A stretch of 64,000 bases of DNA from Phyllobacterium trifolii (GCF_014192095.1 NZ_JACHXN010000001.1:62001-126000), one strand, 5' to 3'. Shown: positions 25,574-34,001, numbered from the stretch's first letter. Numbers and translations are program-made. Notes: generated by a model not told the origin, from the letters alone.

Positions 25574-25873
25574 ATGAACTCTTATTTTGACAGCCCAATT
25601 TTCGTAAAGGACGGTTCAAGGATTGTCCGAGAAATTGCAACACTCGATGACGCCATCGAATTCCTCGATAGTTGGCCAGACGCACATCGCGATGTCATTT
25701 ATGAAACTGCATGGCGGACCTGCTGCGAAGTGTTTGATGGTCACAAACCGTTGAGTGTTGCCCACGCGGCCTTCGAAGGTTTTGCGCGCAAGGCAAAGAT
25801 ACTTGAAGATCCCGCTTCGGTGATGCCTTGGATAATGAACGCGAAATCAGGTGGCGGACTTATGACCGCTTAG
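25574..25873 (+). CDS. DUF982 domain protein
   Basis: A 99-residue DUF982 protein: FDSPIFVKDGSRIVREIATL, DDAIEFLDSWPDAHRDVIYE, then VAHAAFEGFARKAKIL. The Ser-Trp-Pro turn followed by a helix with conserved Ala/Cys is shared with the other DUF982 gene at 23770. GGAGGG lies 7 bases before ATG 25574, a good site that fixes the start. The function of the family is unknown. A short hairpin follows the stop codon. Confidence 0.7.
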   Translation: MNSYFDSPIFVKDGSRIVREIATLDDAIEFLDSWPDAHRDVIYETAWRTCCEVFDGHKPLSVAHAAFEGFARKAKILEDPASVMPWIMNAKSGGGLMTA

Positions 25874-25880
25874 TTAGCCA

Positions 25881-25904
25881 GGGACCGTCTCCTTGGGCGG
25901 TCCC
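25881..25904 (+). terminator. Hairpin after the second DUF982 gene
   Basis: GGGACCG and CGGTCCC pair around a 10-nt loop, 8 bp after the stop codon at 25873. There is no T-run, so termination is uncertain. Confidence 0.4.
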
Positions 25905-26017
25905 ATCGGCATAAAATGTTAGCGACAGATTTCCTGGACAGATGGTACTGACGGGTGGCTTCCGAGGGTCAGTATGGTTGTTGTTTTTGCTGTATTTTCC
26001 CGCCTCTCTCCTATGCT

Positions 26018-26053
26018 ATGTGGCGCGAAATGTGGAACGAAATGTGGCCCATT
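26018..26053. repeat. 12-bp tandem repeat, three copies
   Basis: ATGTGG recurs at 26018, 26030 and 26042. The first two units share the form ATGTGGnnCGAA and the third diverges (ATGTGGCCCATT). It lies at the far edge of the accessory stretch, before the core-type cytochrome gene, and may be part of an old recombination end. Confidence 0.55.
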
Positions 26054-26081
26054 GTGCCGACCGTTTTCATGCCGAAAGGAA

Positions 26082-26447
26082 TTAGTCGCCCGACTTCAGG
26101 AACTCGATGATCGTCTTGCGTTGCGCGGCATCGGTAATGCCGCCATAGGGTTTCATGCTGTTGCCTCTTACCACTTGGTCGGGATTGGCGATGAACTGGT
26201 CGAGATTTGCCTCGTCCCAGGTGATGCCGGACTGCTTCATCGACGACGAGTAGTTGTAGTCCGGCAATGAGCCGGCCTTGCGGCCGACGATGCCGGCGAG
26301 GTTCGGACCTTGCCGGTTGTCGCCTTCCTTCATCGTATGGCAAGTGCGGCAGCTGTTGTTGAAAGCTGTCTGACCATCGTCCTGGGCAAGCGCAAGAGGA
26401 CACGTCAGCCCGCCGACGAGACCCAGCGCAAAAAAGCGCGTGTTCAT
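26082..26447 (-). CDS. Class I c-type cytochrome
   Basis: A 121-residue exported mono-haem cytochrome c. The signal peptide ends at about LALAQ (residue 22). The haem site is CRTCH (Cys33, Cys36, His37), and the axial Met is Met98 in RGNSMKPYGG. The mature size is about 99 residues, as in small periplasmic electron carriers; the tail DAAQRKTIIEFLKSGD is the usual C-terminal helix. I start at ATG 26447, with GGAG about 8 bases upstream. No oxidase or dehydrogenase gene is adjacent, so its partner is unknown. Confidence 0.88.
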   Translation of the reverse strand: MNTRFFALGLVGGLTCPLALAQDDGQTAFNNSCRTCHTMKEGDNRQGPNLAGIVGRKAGSLPDYNYSSSMKQSGITWDEANLDQFIANPDQVVRGNSMKPYGGITDAAQRKTIIEFLKSGD

Positions 26448-26872
26448 GTCGTTCTCCGGTTCTGGTGCCGGAGGCACAACGTCTGCCGGTCAAAGTCGTT
26501 CCGTGACGCTGGCGCAATTCACTCGCCAGCAGTGCTGCCCGCCAACAGCGCCACGGCACTCGCCGGGGCGGCGCTGCTTGCCTCGCCGCGCACCGCATCA
26601 TCGGCGGGAATGAGGTCGGCGAAGTCGATGAAACGCCGCTCCATACGTCAACCAGTCGGCATCTCGCCTTGAAACTTCCGATGACGGGCAAGAAAGATTC
26701 AGGCTTATCATGGCTTTGTAAAACCTGCCTTTGCGAAACTCGTCGAATTGTATCGACTGCAAGAACAAGTCTGAAGGAATATTAACGATCCTATGTTGTG
26801 TTAAGCGAAAGATAACCAAACAACTATGTGGTGTCTGATGCCGCGATTCCATTTTTCGGGGGAACTTAAGGA
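26448..26872. other. Intergenic region with a short orphan frame
   Basis: 425 bp between the cytochrome gene and the membrane protein gene. The minus strand has a 41-codon frame (26519-26644) reading MERRFIDFADLIPADDAVRG and an Ala/Ser-rich tail. Its composition is coding-like, but it has no ribosome site and a stop codon two codons before its ATG, so it may be a leftover gene end. The rest, from 26680, is AT-rich and probably carries the promoter of the gene at 26873. Confidence 0.4.
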
Positions 26873-27385
26873 ATGATCTTCGACAGGGTTACCCGCATTG
26901 CATTTGGCGTCGCCAGCGCGTTTCTCATGTTGCTGGCTTTTGGTTTGATCGCTTACGCAGCCTATGAAGTTGCCAGCGATTTGCTGACATATAGTGCCGA
27001 CATCGGCACGACCCTGCTTGAAGCAGTGGGATATACAGTCATTGCCATCGCAGTGTTCGATGTCGGCAAATACCTGTTGGAAGAAGAGGCAATTCGCGCC
27101 CGTGAGATGCGTCGAGCCGACGAGGCACGCAGGAGTTTGACAAAATTCATCTCGACGATCGCCATAGCGGTGTTTCTCGAAGGGTTGGTCGCAGTATTCG
27201 AGGCCGGGAAAAAAGACGTCCCCATGATGATCTACCCCACCCTCCTGCTGCTCACCGGCGTGTTGTTAGTCGTTGGATTGGGCATTTATCAAAGATTGAG
27301 TGCGTCGGTGGAAAATGAAATATCTGACAAGGACACACCACAGACGACGCGGAACAGACGCTCCACTTCAAAAGCAACCAAGTGA
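26873..27385 (+). CDS. Conserved four-helix membrane protein
   Basis: A 170-residue integral membrane protein with helices at about 10-35, 42-65, 95-113 and 118-140, a cytosolic charged loop between helices 2 and 3 (LLEEEAIRAREMRRADEARR) and a basic tail. Similar rhizobial proteins carry the vague name general glycosylation pathway protein; I know of no biochemical support for that name. It is monocistronic, followed by a hairpin at 27390. The start at 26873 places the first helix right after MIFDRVTRIAF. Confidence 0.65.
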   Translation: MIFDRVTRIAFGVASAFLMLLAFGLIAYAAYEVASDLLTYSADIGTTLLEAVGYTVIAIAVFDVGKYLLEEEAIRAREMRRADEARRSLTKFISTIAIAVFLEGLVAVFEAGKKDVPMMIYPTLLLLTGVLLVVGLGIYQRLSASVENEISDKDTPQTTRNRRSTSKATK

Positions 27386-27389
27386 AATA

Positions 27390-27422
27390 GGAAGCGGACC
27401 CACAATTTGCTGATCCGCTTCC
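27390..27422. terminator. Hairpin between convergent genes
   Basis: GGAAGCGGA and TCCGCTTCC form a perfect 9-bp stem with a 15-nt loop, 5 bp after the membrane protein stop codon and before the convergent NmrA gene end. It lacks a T-run. Confidence 0.5.
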
Positions 27423-27458
27423 GCCCGAGTTTCATCGCCCGAAGATGTCTATAAGAGC

Positions 27459-28343
27459 TCAGGTAGAGGACGTCTGTTCGAGAACACTCCAGTCAAACTT
27501 GCGCGCCCAGTCCGCGAAACTGTGCCAGCTGACTTCCGGAAAGTCCCGCTGCAAGGCGGAGATATCGACGTCATAGCCGACGCGGTCGAACCATTCGAAC
27601 ATGAGTGCCGCATCCTCGCTTTGCTGGCGAGCCGCGGCGATCGGGATCTCCTGATAGTTGATCGGGCGGCCGATGTCTTGAGACAGAATTTTCACCTGCT
27701 CCTCGCCGGATAACTCATCCCCGGCGAAGTCGAAACGCTTGCCAAACATCTGCTCGCGCCGCTCAGCCAGGGCGGCAACGAAAGCGCCGATGTCCGCCAC
27801 GGCTATCAGCTGGAGAGCGCGTTTGGGAGGCATCGCGAAAGCATGCGTGCCTTGGCGCAGCGCGCCAATCGACCACGGCGCGACGATATTCTCCATGAAG
27901 GCGACCGGCGCGCTGATTGTATAGGGGATGCCAAGGCTGGCGACGTGTTTCTCGACAAGGTATTTGCTGTCGAAATGCGGGATACCGGTCTTCTTGTCGG
28001 CATCGGCGACGGACGAATAGATCAAATGCCCGACGCCGGCAGCCTTTGCGGCGTCGGCGGCAAGAATCCCCTGGCGGGTTTCCGCCTCCACCCCGGCCTC
28101 GTAGCTGTTGCCCATCAAAAACATCGTATCGATGTCATTTGCAGCTTTCAGAACGGATGTCGCGTCACCGAGATCGCCGGCCACGACCTCTGCGCCTGCC
28201 GACGCCAGTCGCCGTGCGGTATCACTGTCCGGCTTGCGCGTAAGTGCTTTGACGCGATGTCCTCTCGATAGCAGTGCGTGCGCAACCGCGCCGCCTTGCT
28301 GACCCGTAGCGCCGGTAACCAGAACGTTTCGTTTGGTGGTCAT
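27459..28343 (-). CDS. NmrA-family NAD(P)-binding protein
   Basis: A 294-residue atypical short-chain dehydrogenase of the NmrA/QOR2-like type. The Rossmann loop is GATGQQGGAVAHALL near the N terminus, followed by the NADP-type basic patch KALTRKPDSDTARR. HFDSKYLVEKHV replaces the normal SDR Tyr-x3-Lys arrangement. Such proteins sense NADP or reduce quinones. The start at 28343 has AAGGAG 9 bases upstream. It diverges from a LysR gene with about 100 bp between, so LysR probably controls it. Confidence 0.82.
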   Translation of the reverse strand: MTTKRNVLVTGATGQQGGAVAHALLSRGHRVKALTRKPDSDTARRLASAGAEVVAGDLGDATSVLKAANDIDTMFLMGNSYEAGVEAETRQGILAADAAKAAGVGHLIYSSVADADKKTGIPHFDSKYLVEKHVASLGIPYTISAPVAFMENIVAPWSIGALRQGTHAFAMPPKRALQLIAVADIGAFVAALAERREQMFGKRFDFAGDELSGEEQVKILSQDIGRPINYQEIPIAAARQQSEDAALMFEWFDRVGYDVDISALQRDFPEVSWHSFADWARKFDWSVLEQTSST

Positions 28344-28442
28344 ATCTCTGCTCCTTTTGTTTCCAATGAAGCAAAGTTAAGGTCTGTCACATTAAACCAT
28401 AATAGTCTATAATTGGAAAACATCGTCCCGAATTTGGATACA

Positions 28443-29375
28443 ATGCTGGATCTCAACGATATTGTAGTGTTCGCTCGCGTCATCGAGGCCGGTAGCTTCA
28501 CCGCCGCCGCGCGGCTGCTGGGCATGCCCAAGACGACAGTCAGCCGCCGCGTTGCTGCGCTTGAGCGCGAGGTTGGCGTCCGCCTGCTTCAGCGTACGAC
28601 ACGCAGTCTCAACGTGACGGATGCAGGACGTCTCTACTACGAACAGAGCAGCCAGGCGCTGCGGACAATTGAAGATGCAAATCTACAGCTCGCCGAAGCC
28701 AGGGCGGAGCCTTCGGGCATAGTCCGGATATCGGCTCCGGTGGGCTTTGGTGGTCACTTTCTGTCCAGTGCGATTTTCGATTTTCTGGCGACGTATCCGA
28801 AAACCAAAGTCGAGTTGTGCTTGACCGACGACACGCTCAATCTGGTCGAGAACGGGATAGACCTTGCATTCCGCACCGGGATCCTTCCAGACTCCACACT
28901 GATCGCCCGCAAACTCGGCTCTACCCATAGAGTTCTGTGCGCCAGCCCAGACTATCTCGCCCGTCATGGGGTGCCATTAGTGCCGGCGGACCTCGCCCGC
29001 CACCACTGCGTCATCGCCGGCCCTTCGATCGCGAATCTGCACTGGGTGTTGGAAGGCTTGCATGGCCAGGAAACGGTGGCAGTGTCTGGGCGTTTCGCTG
29101 CCAACGAAATGCAGGCGGTAACTGCTGCTGCGATTGCTGGCTACGGCATCGCCCAAATACCCTACCAGGCGGCTGCGGCTCCCATCAAGGACGGGCGGTT
29201 GCGCCGCGTTCTCGACGATTACACGACATCGGTCGGCGGCCTCCATGTCGTATACCCGAGCAGCCGACACCTTTCGCCCTTGGTCAAGGCTTTCATCGAG
29301 TTTGCAGCGGACCGATGGAATGCCGCCAGCGAGAATTATGGCGCCGTGGTCGAATCGAACCAGAGCCGCCGGTGA
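28443..29375 (+). CDS. LysR-family transcriptional regulator
   Basis: A 310-residue LysR protein: winged helix-turn-helix at residues 3-60 (LNDIVVFARVIEAGSFTAAA, then GMPKTTVSRRVAALE) and a periplasmic-binding-like effector domain from about 90. The PKTTVSRRV recognition helix and the QRTTRSLNVTDAG wing place it in the CrgA/PA0477-like group, often linked to oxidoreductase genes. The start is ATG 28443. It is divergent to the NmrA gene and converges on the dehydrogenase gene, 13 bp away. A likely target is the NmrA promoter. Confidence 0.88.
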   Translation: MLDLNDIVVFARVIEAGSFTAAARLLGMPKTTVSRRVAALEREVGVRLLQRTTRSLNVTDAGRLYYEQSSQALRTIEDANLQLAEARAEPSGIVRISAPVGFGGHFLSSAIFDFLATYPKTKVELCLTDDTLNLVENGIDLAFRTGILPDSTLIARKLGSTHRVLCASPDYLARHGVPLVPADLARHHCVIAGPSIANLHWVLEGLHGQETVAVSGRFAANEMQAVTAAAIAGYGIAQIPYQAAAAPIKDGRLRRVLDDYTTSVGGLHVVYPSSRHLSPLVKAFIEFAADRWNAASENYGAVVESNQSRR

Positions 29376-29388
29376 AGCCAGACCACTC

Positions 29389-30483
29389 CTACATTTCTGG
29401 AAATTTCGAATCCGGCACCACGACCAGTTTCCCGACAAACCTCTTCGCCATGAAATCGGTCTGTGCTTTGTGAAACTCGGACAGGCGATAGACGCCGCCG
29501 ACGAGCGGCTTGATCTTGCCTTCCTCTATGTAGCGCACGATACGGCGGAAATCGCCGCGCGTACCCTGCGATGATCCATGCAGAGCGAGCTGCTTGAGGT
29601 ACATGGTACGCAGGTCCAGCTGCACGACCGGTCCACCGATCGCTCCCGCTGTGGTATAGCGGCCCTCAGCGCGCAGGATGCGCAGAAGATCGTTGAACAT
29701 CGCACCGCCGACGAGATCGGCCACGACATCGATGGGCTTCCCGCCCGTCGCGTCATTGACCGCCGCAACGATATCTTGCGTGCCACGCGTGATGACTGCT
29801 TCGGCGCCGAGAGCGAGCAGCGCCTGTTCCTTGCCAGGTCCGACGAGTGCATAGGGAATTGCGCCCCGCGCTCGCGCAAGCTGGACAATGCCGGAACCGA
29901 CACCGCCGGACGCGCCGGTGACAAGTAAGCGTTCGCCATGTTTCAGCGCTGCCCGCTCCAGCATCTGTTCGCCAGTCAGGTAAGCACAGCAGAACGTCGC
30001 CAGTTCGATATCGCTCATATCCGTATTCACGACATGAGCGTTCTCGGCGGGCACTGCGACGTATTCCGCATAGCCCCCATCACGGCCGTGGCCGATATAA
30101 TCGATATCGGCGAGGCTATCATCTTCACGATTATAGATAGAGAAGTCCACCATGACGCGCTGACCAGTGCGGTCCTGCGGAACGCCCTCGCCGACAGCCG
30201 CTATGTTTCCGACAATGTCGGTTCCCTGAATTCGCGGAAAGGTCAGCGTCGGCTCTTGTCTGCGCCAGGTGGAAACGGCGCCGGCATCTTCCTCGGTGCC
30301 ATAGGCGCCTTCGCGCACCCACACATCGGTATTGTTCATGCCGCATGCCATGACCGAAATCAGCACTTCGCCTGCAGCTGGCGCTGGAACTGGTACCTGC
30401 GTGTTGTAGACCAGCTTGTCGAGACCACCATGGGCGGTGAGTTGAACCGCGGCCATAGTTTTCGGAAACTTCTCATGCTTCAT
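29389..30483 (-). CDS. Zinc-free MDR alcohol/quinone dehydrogenase, appended to the ectoine arm
   Basis: A 364-residue medium-chain dehydrogenase. The GroES-like part has PAAGEVLISVMACGMNNTDV and FPRIQGTDIVGNIAAVGEGV; the cofactor loop is VTGASGGVGSGIVQLARARG, the NADPH type. The usual zinc ligands of ADH are not in place (Cys-Gly-Met-Asn at the first site), so a quinone or enone reductase is more likely than a zinc alcohol dehydrogenase. It follows the diaminobutyrate aminotransferase gene by 10 bp with GAGGTAGC as ribosome site, so it is probably in the same operon. A role in ectoine metabolism is not established. Confidence 0.8.
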   Translation of the reverse strand: MKHEKFPKTMAAVQLTAHGGLDKLVYNTQVPVPAPAAGEVLISVMACGMNNTDVWVREGAYGTEEDAGAVSTWRRQEPTLTFPRIQGTDIVGNIAAVGEGVPQDRTGQRVMVDFSIYNREDDSLADIDYIGHGRDGGYAEYVAVPAENAHVVNTDMSDIELATFCCAYLTGEQMLERAALKHGERLLVTGASGGVGSGIVQLARARGAIPYALVGPGKEQALLALGAEAVITRGTQDIVAAVNDATGGKPIDVVADLVGGAMFNDLLRILRAEGRYTTAGAIGGPVVQLDLRTMYLKQLALHGSSQGTRGDFRRIVRYIEEGKIKPLVGGVYRLSEFHKAQTDFMAKRFVGKLVVVPDSKFPEM

Positions 30484-30493
30484 CTTTGCTACC

Positions 30494-31873
30494 TCAGAGT
30501 GTCTTGGCTACCGATACGACAGCGTCGGCTGCGGCTTTGACGACGATATCCGCTTCTCCCCGTGTCAGGCACAGGGGCGGCGCGAAACCAAGAATATCGC
30601 CTTGTGGCATGGCGCGGCCTATCACACCCAGCTCCGCCAGTGCCGTTGCGATGCGCGGTCCGACTTTCAATGCCGGATCGAAGAACTTGCGGTCGTCCTT
30701 GTCTGCGACAAACTCCACAGCCGCCAGCATGCCGTCGCCACGAACATCGCCGACGATCGGATGATCAGCCAGTGCCTGTGTTAACTGTCCGCGGAAATAG
30801 GCACCTGTCTCACCTGCATTGGTCACGAGATCGAGCTTGTCGATCAATTCAAGGTTGGCAACGCCGGCAGCAGTGCAAATCGGGTGTGCCGAATAGGTCC
30901 AGCCATGCCCGAGCGCACCCAGCATATCCGAGCCTTGCACCAGCACCTGCCAGACCTTGTTGGAAACGATGACGCCCGAAAGGGGCGCATAGGCGGAGGT
31001 CAACCCCTTGGCGATGGTGATCAGGTCCGGTTTGATACCGTAGTGATCCGAACCAAACATGGTGCCCAGACGGCCAAAGCCGGTCACAACCTCATCGGCG
31101 ATCAACAGGATGTCGTATTTGTTGAGAACAGCCTGGATTTTTTGCCAGTAATGCGCCGGCGGCGGCACAATACCGCCTGTGCCGAGGATCGGTTCGCCAA
31201 TAAACGCAGCCACCGTTTCAGGACCTTCGGCTAGGATCATCTCCTCAAGCTTGTCGGCGCAATGCTGGGAGAACTGCTCCTCGCTCATCGAACGGTCTTC
31301 GCGACGGAAATAGTAAGGCGCTTCCGTGTGCAGGATTGGCGCGCGCGGCAGATCGAAGGCGTTGTGGAAGAGTTCGAGGCCGGTCAGACTGCCAGTCATG
31401 ACTCCAGAGCCATGATAGCCACGCCAGCGCGAGATGATCTTCTTCTTTTCCGGACGTCCGAGCACATTGTTGTAGTACCAGACCAGCTTGATGTTGGTCT
31501 CGTTCGCGTCAGAACCGGACAGACCGAAATAGACCCGGCTCATGCCTTCCGGCGCGCGGTCAATGATCATCTTGGCCAATGTGATCGACGCATCCGTGCC
31601 ATGCCCGACATAGGCGTGATAGTAAGCGAGCTCCTTGGCCTGCTTGGCAATAGCGTCGGCGATTTCCGTCCGCCCATAGCCCACATTGACGCAATAGAGC
31701 CCGGCAAACGCGTCGATGCTGGTCCGTCCGGTACTATCGGTGATGTGAACGCCCTCGCCGCCCCTGATCACACGGGTCGGCGTTTCACCCCGCGCATGCG
31801 TGCCCATATGCGTCGAGGGGTGGAAAAAATGGTCCCTGTCCCAGGCGTTCAGTTCGTTAGAGCGGTCAAGCAT
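30494..31873 (-). CDS. doeD: Class III aminotransferase, likely L-2,4-diaminobutyrate transaminase
   Basis: A 459-residue PLP enzyme of the omega-aminotransferase (class III) family. The PLP-Lys lies in DLITIAKGLTSAYAPLSG, the Asp that binds the pyridine N in LLIADEVVTGFGRLG, and the Gly/Ser cofactor site in FGLSGSDANETNIK. In ectoine degraders the enzyme in this position (Atf/DoeD) removes the gamma-amino group of L-2,4-diaminobutyrate to give aspartate semialdehyde. It lies 18 bp after the dehydrogenase gene ssd, next to the enuR-ehu-eut genes. Sequence alone would also allow other omega-amino acid substrates; the cluster decides the call. Confidence 0.85.
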   Translation of the reverse strand: MLDRSNELNAWDRDHFFHPSTHMGTHARGETPTRVIRGGEGVHITDSTGRTSIDAFAGLYCVNVGYGRTEIADAIAKQAKELAYYHAYVGHGTDASITLAKMIIDRAPEGMSRVYFGLSGSDANETNIKLVWYYNNVLGRPEKKKIISRWRGYHGSGVMTGSLTGLELFHNAFDLPRAPILHTEAPYYFRREDRSMSEEQFSQHCADKLEEMILAEGPETVAAFIGEPILGTGGIVPPPAHYWQKIQAVLNKYDILLIADEVVTGFGRLGTMFGSDHYGIKPDLITIAKGLTSAYAPLSGVIVSNKVWQVLVQGSDMLGALGHGWTYSAHPICTAAGVANLELIDKLDLVTNAGETGAYFRGQLTQALADHPIVGDVRGDGMLAAVEFVADKDDRKFFDPALKVGPRIATALAELGVIGRAMPQGDILGFAPPLCLTRGEADIVVKAAADAVVSVAKTL

Positions 31874-31891
31874 GGTGATTTCCTTTAAAAT

Positions 31892-33385
31892 TCAGTGCGT
31901 ATCGATGCAGAGATATTTGAGTTCAGTGAAAGCCTCGATCCCATGACGCGAGCCCTCGCGGCCAAGACCTGACTGTTTGATGCCGCCGAATGGAATTGGC
32001 GCGCCGGTGATTTTCACGCGATTGATCGCGACCATGCCGTATTCGAGTTTGCGTCCAAGACGCAGCATGCGCGCCCCGTCCTTCGTGACGGCATAGGCGA
32101 CAAGACCGTATTCCGTGGCGTTGGCCCGTGCGACGACCTCATCTTCGGTATCGAACGAGGTGATCGCCGCAACAGGACCAAACGTTTCCTCCCGCATGAT
32201 TAGCGCATTGTCGGAGACGTTGGTCAGAAGCGTCGGCTCGTAAAAGAGCGGACCGGCTTGATGGCGTTTACCACCAGCGAGGCAATTCGCCCCGCGCGCC
32301 AAGGCATCTGCGACTTGTTCTTCAACCTTCTGCATCGCTCGTTCGTGCATCAACGGCCCGATATCGCTGCCTTCGGTCAATCCAGGCGCGACCTTGAGCT
32401 CCCCGATTCGCTTGGCAAGTGCAGTGGCAAAAGCGTTATGAATAGAGCGCTCGACATATATGCGGTTGGCCGCGAGGCAATCCTGACCGGACGTTGCGAA
32501 TTTTGCACCGACGGCGATGTCCACCGCGCGATCGATATCGGCGTCGGCGAAAATGATCAATGGCGCATGGCCGCCAAGCTCCATGATCAGGTTTTTCATC
32601 GTAGGAGCGCATTGGGCGGCGATTAAACGACCAATCTCCGTCGAGCCGGTAAAACTCAAAGCGCGAACGCGCGAATCTTGACACAGTCGACCGACAATTG
32701 TGGCTGCGTCGCCTGTGACAATGTTGAAAACGCCGCCCGGAATACCAGCGCGGTCGGCAAGTTCGGCCAATGCCAGTGCCGATAGCGGCGTTTCGGACGA
32801 TGGGTGCGCAACGATCGTGCAACCGGCCGCCAACGCCGCCGCAGCTTTTCTCGTTAGCATCGCCGATGGAAAGTTCCACGGTGTGACGACGCCGACAACG
32901 CCCAAAGCCTCGCGCCGGACGATCGTTTCGGCATGCGGCAGATGACTGGTAATGCCCTCGGCATTGAGCCGTTTGGCTTCTTCCGCATACCATTCGATGA
33001 AGGATGCAGCGTAGTCGATTTCACCGCGGGACTCAGCCAGTGGCTTGCCCTGCTCCAGCGTCATGATCAAAGCCAGATCATCCCTGGCTTCGAGGATGAG
33101 TTCATACCAGCGGCGCAGCTTGGCTGTGCGCTCTTGCGGCAAGAGATCCCGCCACGCTGGGAATGCCTTCGCCGCGGCATCGATTGCAATTGTTGTTTGA
33201 TCGGCATTGAGTTTCGAAACCCAACCGATTTTGGCGCCGGACGCCGGATCACTGACCTCGAACGTCTGACCTGCGTCGCCGGCCGTCCAATGGCCGTCGA
33301 CATAAGCCAATTCGCGCAGCATGCGGCGGTCGCGCAGGCCATTGAGGGCCGGATGGCGGTCTGGTCGTGCGAAATGGGCGGACAT
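31892..33385 (-). CDS. doeC: Semialdehyde dehydrogenase (aspartate/succinate semialdehyde type)
   Basis: A 497-residue NAD(P)-dependent aldehyde dehydrogenase. The catalytic Cys is in TSGQDCLAANR, the general-base Glu in MELGGHAPLI, and the cofactor-binding FTGSTEIGRLI and VTPWNFPSAMLTRK are present. General similarity is to GabD. In this cluster it would oxidise aspartate semialdehyde from the DoeD step to L-aspartate (the Ssd/DoeC step of ectoine use). The start at 33385 has GGGAGAA just upstream. It sits between asnC and the aminotransferase gene on the same strand; 118 bp separate it from asnC, enough for an own promoter. Confidence 0.85.
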   Translation of the reverse strand: MSAHFARPDRHPALNGLRDRRMLRELAYVDGHWTAGDAGQTFEVSDPASGAKIGWVSKLNADQTTIAIDAAAKAFPAWRDLLPQERTAKLRRWYELILEARDDLALIMTLEQGKPLAESRGEIDYAASFIEWYAEEAKRLNAEGITSHLPHAETIVRREALGVVGVVTPWNFPSAMLTRKAAAALAAGCTIVAHPSSETPLSALALAELADRAGIPGGVFNIVTGDAATIVGRLCQDSRVRALSFTGSTEIGRLIAAQCAPTMKNLIMELGGHAPLIIFADADIDRAVDIAVGAKFATSGQDCLAANRIYVERSIHNAFATALAKRIGELKVAPGLTEGSDIGPLMHERAMQKVEEQVADALARGANCLAGGKRHQAGPLFYEPTLLTNVSDNALIMREETFGPVAAITSFDTEDEVVARANATEYGLVAYAVTKDGARMLRLGRKLEYGMVAINRVKITGAPIPFGGIKQSGLGREGSRHGIEAFTELKYLCIDTH

Positions 33386-33503
33386 GCAGTTCTCCCGAGA
33401 ATGTTCGGTACAAGACTCGCATGAAGATGAAGAGAGAGAGGCTGTTTCCCGTTGCTATCCAGGAGAGATTGTCTGCATCAGGACCGCGATAAAGAGAGAT
33501 TGA

Positions 33504-34001
33504 CTAGTTCGGCTCGGTTGCCGTTACGAGGTCGGCGACCGGCAGAATAGCATCATCTTTAACCGTCTTGGTGACGATATAGGTGAAATAGCGGTCTATC
33601 CCGATTTCGCGCTGCAAGAGGCCATCCACCAGACGCTGATAAGCATCGATATCCCGCGCCATGACCTTCAACACATAGTCCACGCCGCCACCGACCGACC
33701 AGCACGCCACAACCTCCGGTATGGTCTTGATCGCCCGCTCGAACCGGTCGAAATCCGCCTGACGATGCGCTCCAAGGGTCACTTCCATCAGTACGGTTGT
33801 TACCGGCGTCACCAGCCGCAGAGCAATACGAGCATGATAACCGGTGATAATTCCGGCTTTCTCCAGCCGGCGCAGGCGCGTCCAGCATGGCGTCGGCGAG
33901 ATGCCGACGCGTTCGGCCAACGCAAGTTTGGTGATCCGGCCCTCGCGCTGGATCTCGTCAAGGATGCGAATATCGATCGGATCAAGCTTGAGTGGTGTCA
34001 T
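33504..34001 (-). CDS. doeX: Lrp/AsnC-family regulator of the ectoine cluster
   Basis: A 165-residue feast/famine regulator. An N-terminal helix-turn-helix (KLALAERVGISPTPCWTRLR) is followed by the RAM effector domain from about residue 65. It starts at ATG 34001 (MTPLKLDP), with GGCGGGA in front. AsnC/DoeX genes accompany ectoine catabolic genes in many bacteria and are thought to act with EnuR, activating the operon. It diverges from enuR with 86 bp between, and is followed by ssd and atf on the same strand. Confidence 0.85.
   Translation of the reverse strand: MTPLKLDPIDIRILDEIQREGRITKLALAERVGISPTPCWTRLRRLEKAGIITGYHARIALRLVTPVTTVLMEVTLGAHRQADFDRFERAIKTIPEVVACWSVGGGVDYVLKVMARDIDAYQRLVDGLLQREIGIDRYFTYIVTKTVKDDAILPVADLVTATEPN

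Larger units (their letters stand above)
20727..26053. mobile_element. Putative decayed prophage/satellite or genomic island next to tRNA-Lys
   Basis: About 5.3 kb of short, mostly unrecognised genes, with long non-coding gaps and mixed orientation, lies between the tRNA-Lys gene and core-type genes (cytochrome c onward). It holds an orphan P27-type terminase small subunit, a small HTH regulator with a palindromic site, a lipoprotein and small membrane proteins, coiled-coil proteins and two DUF982 proteins. Just after the tRNA the octamer TGGGGGAG occurs twice 12 bp apart (about 20792-20811). Near the other end, ATGTGG repeats three times at a 12-bp period. No integrase, portal, capsid or large terminase gene is present, and I find no second copy of the tRNA 3' end. 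The limits are approximate. Confidence 0.5.

Noticed and set aside
20700-26080. Duplicate of the tRNA-Lys 3' end as an attR site
   Set aside because: No second copy of the T-arm/acceptor sequence was found by eye; the nearest likeness (24830, CTCGAACCTCCGG) belongs to a hairpin.
26519-26644. 41-codon minus-strand frame upstream of the cytochrome gene
   Set aside because: No ribosome site and a stop just before its ATG; kept only as a note in the intergenic entry.
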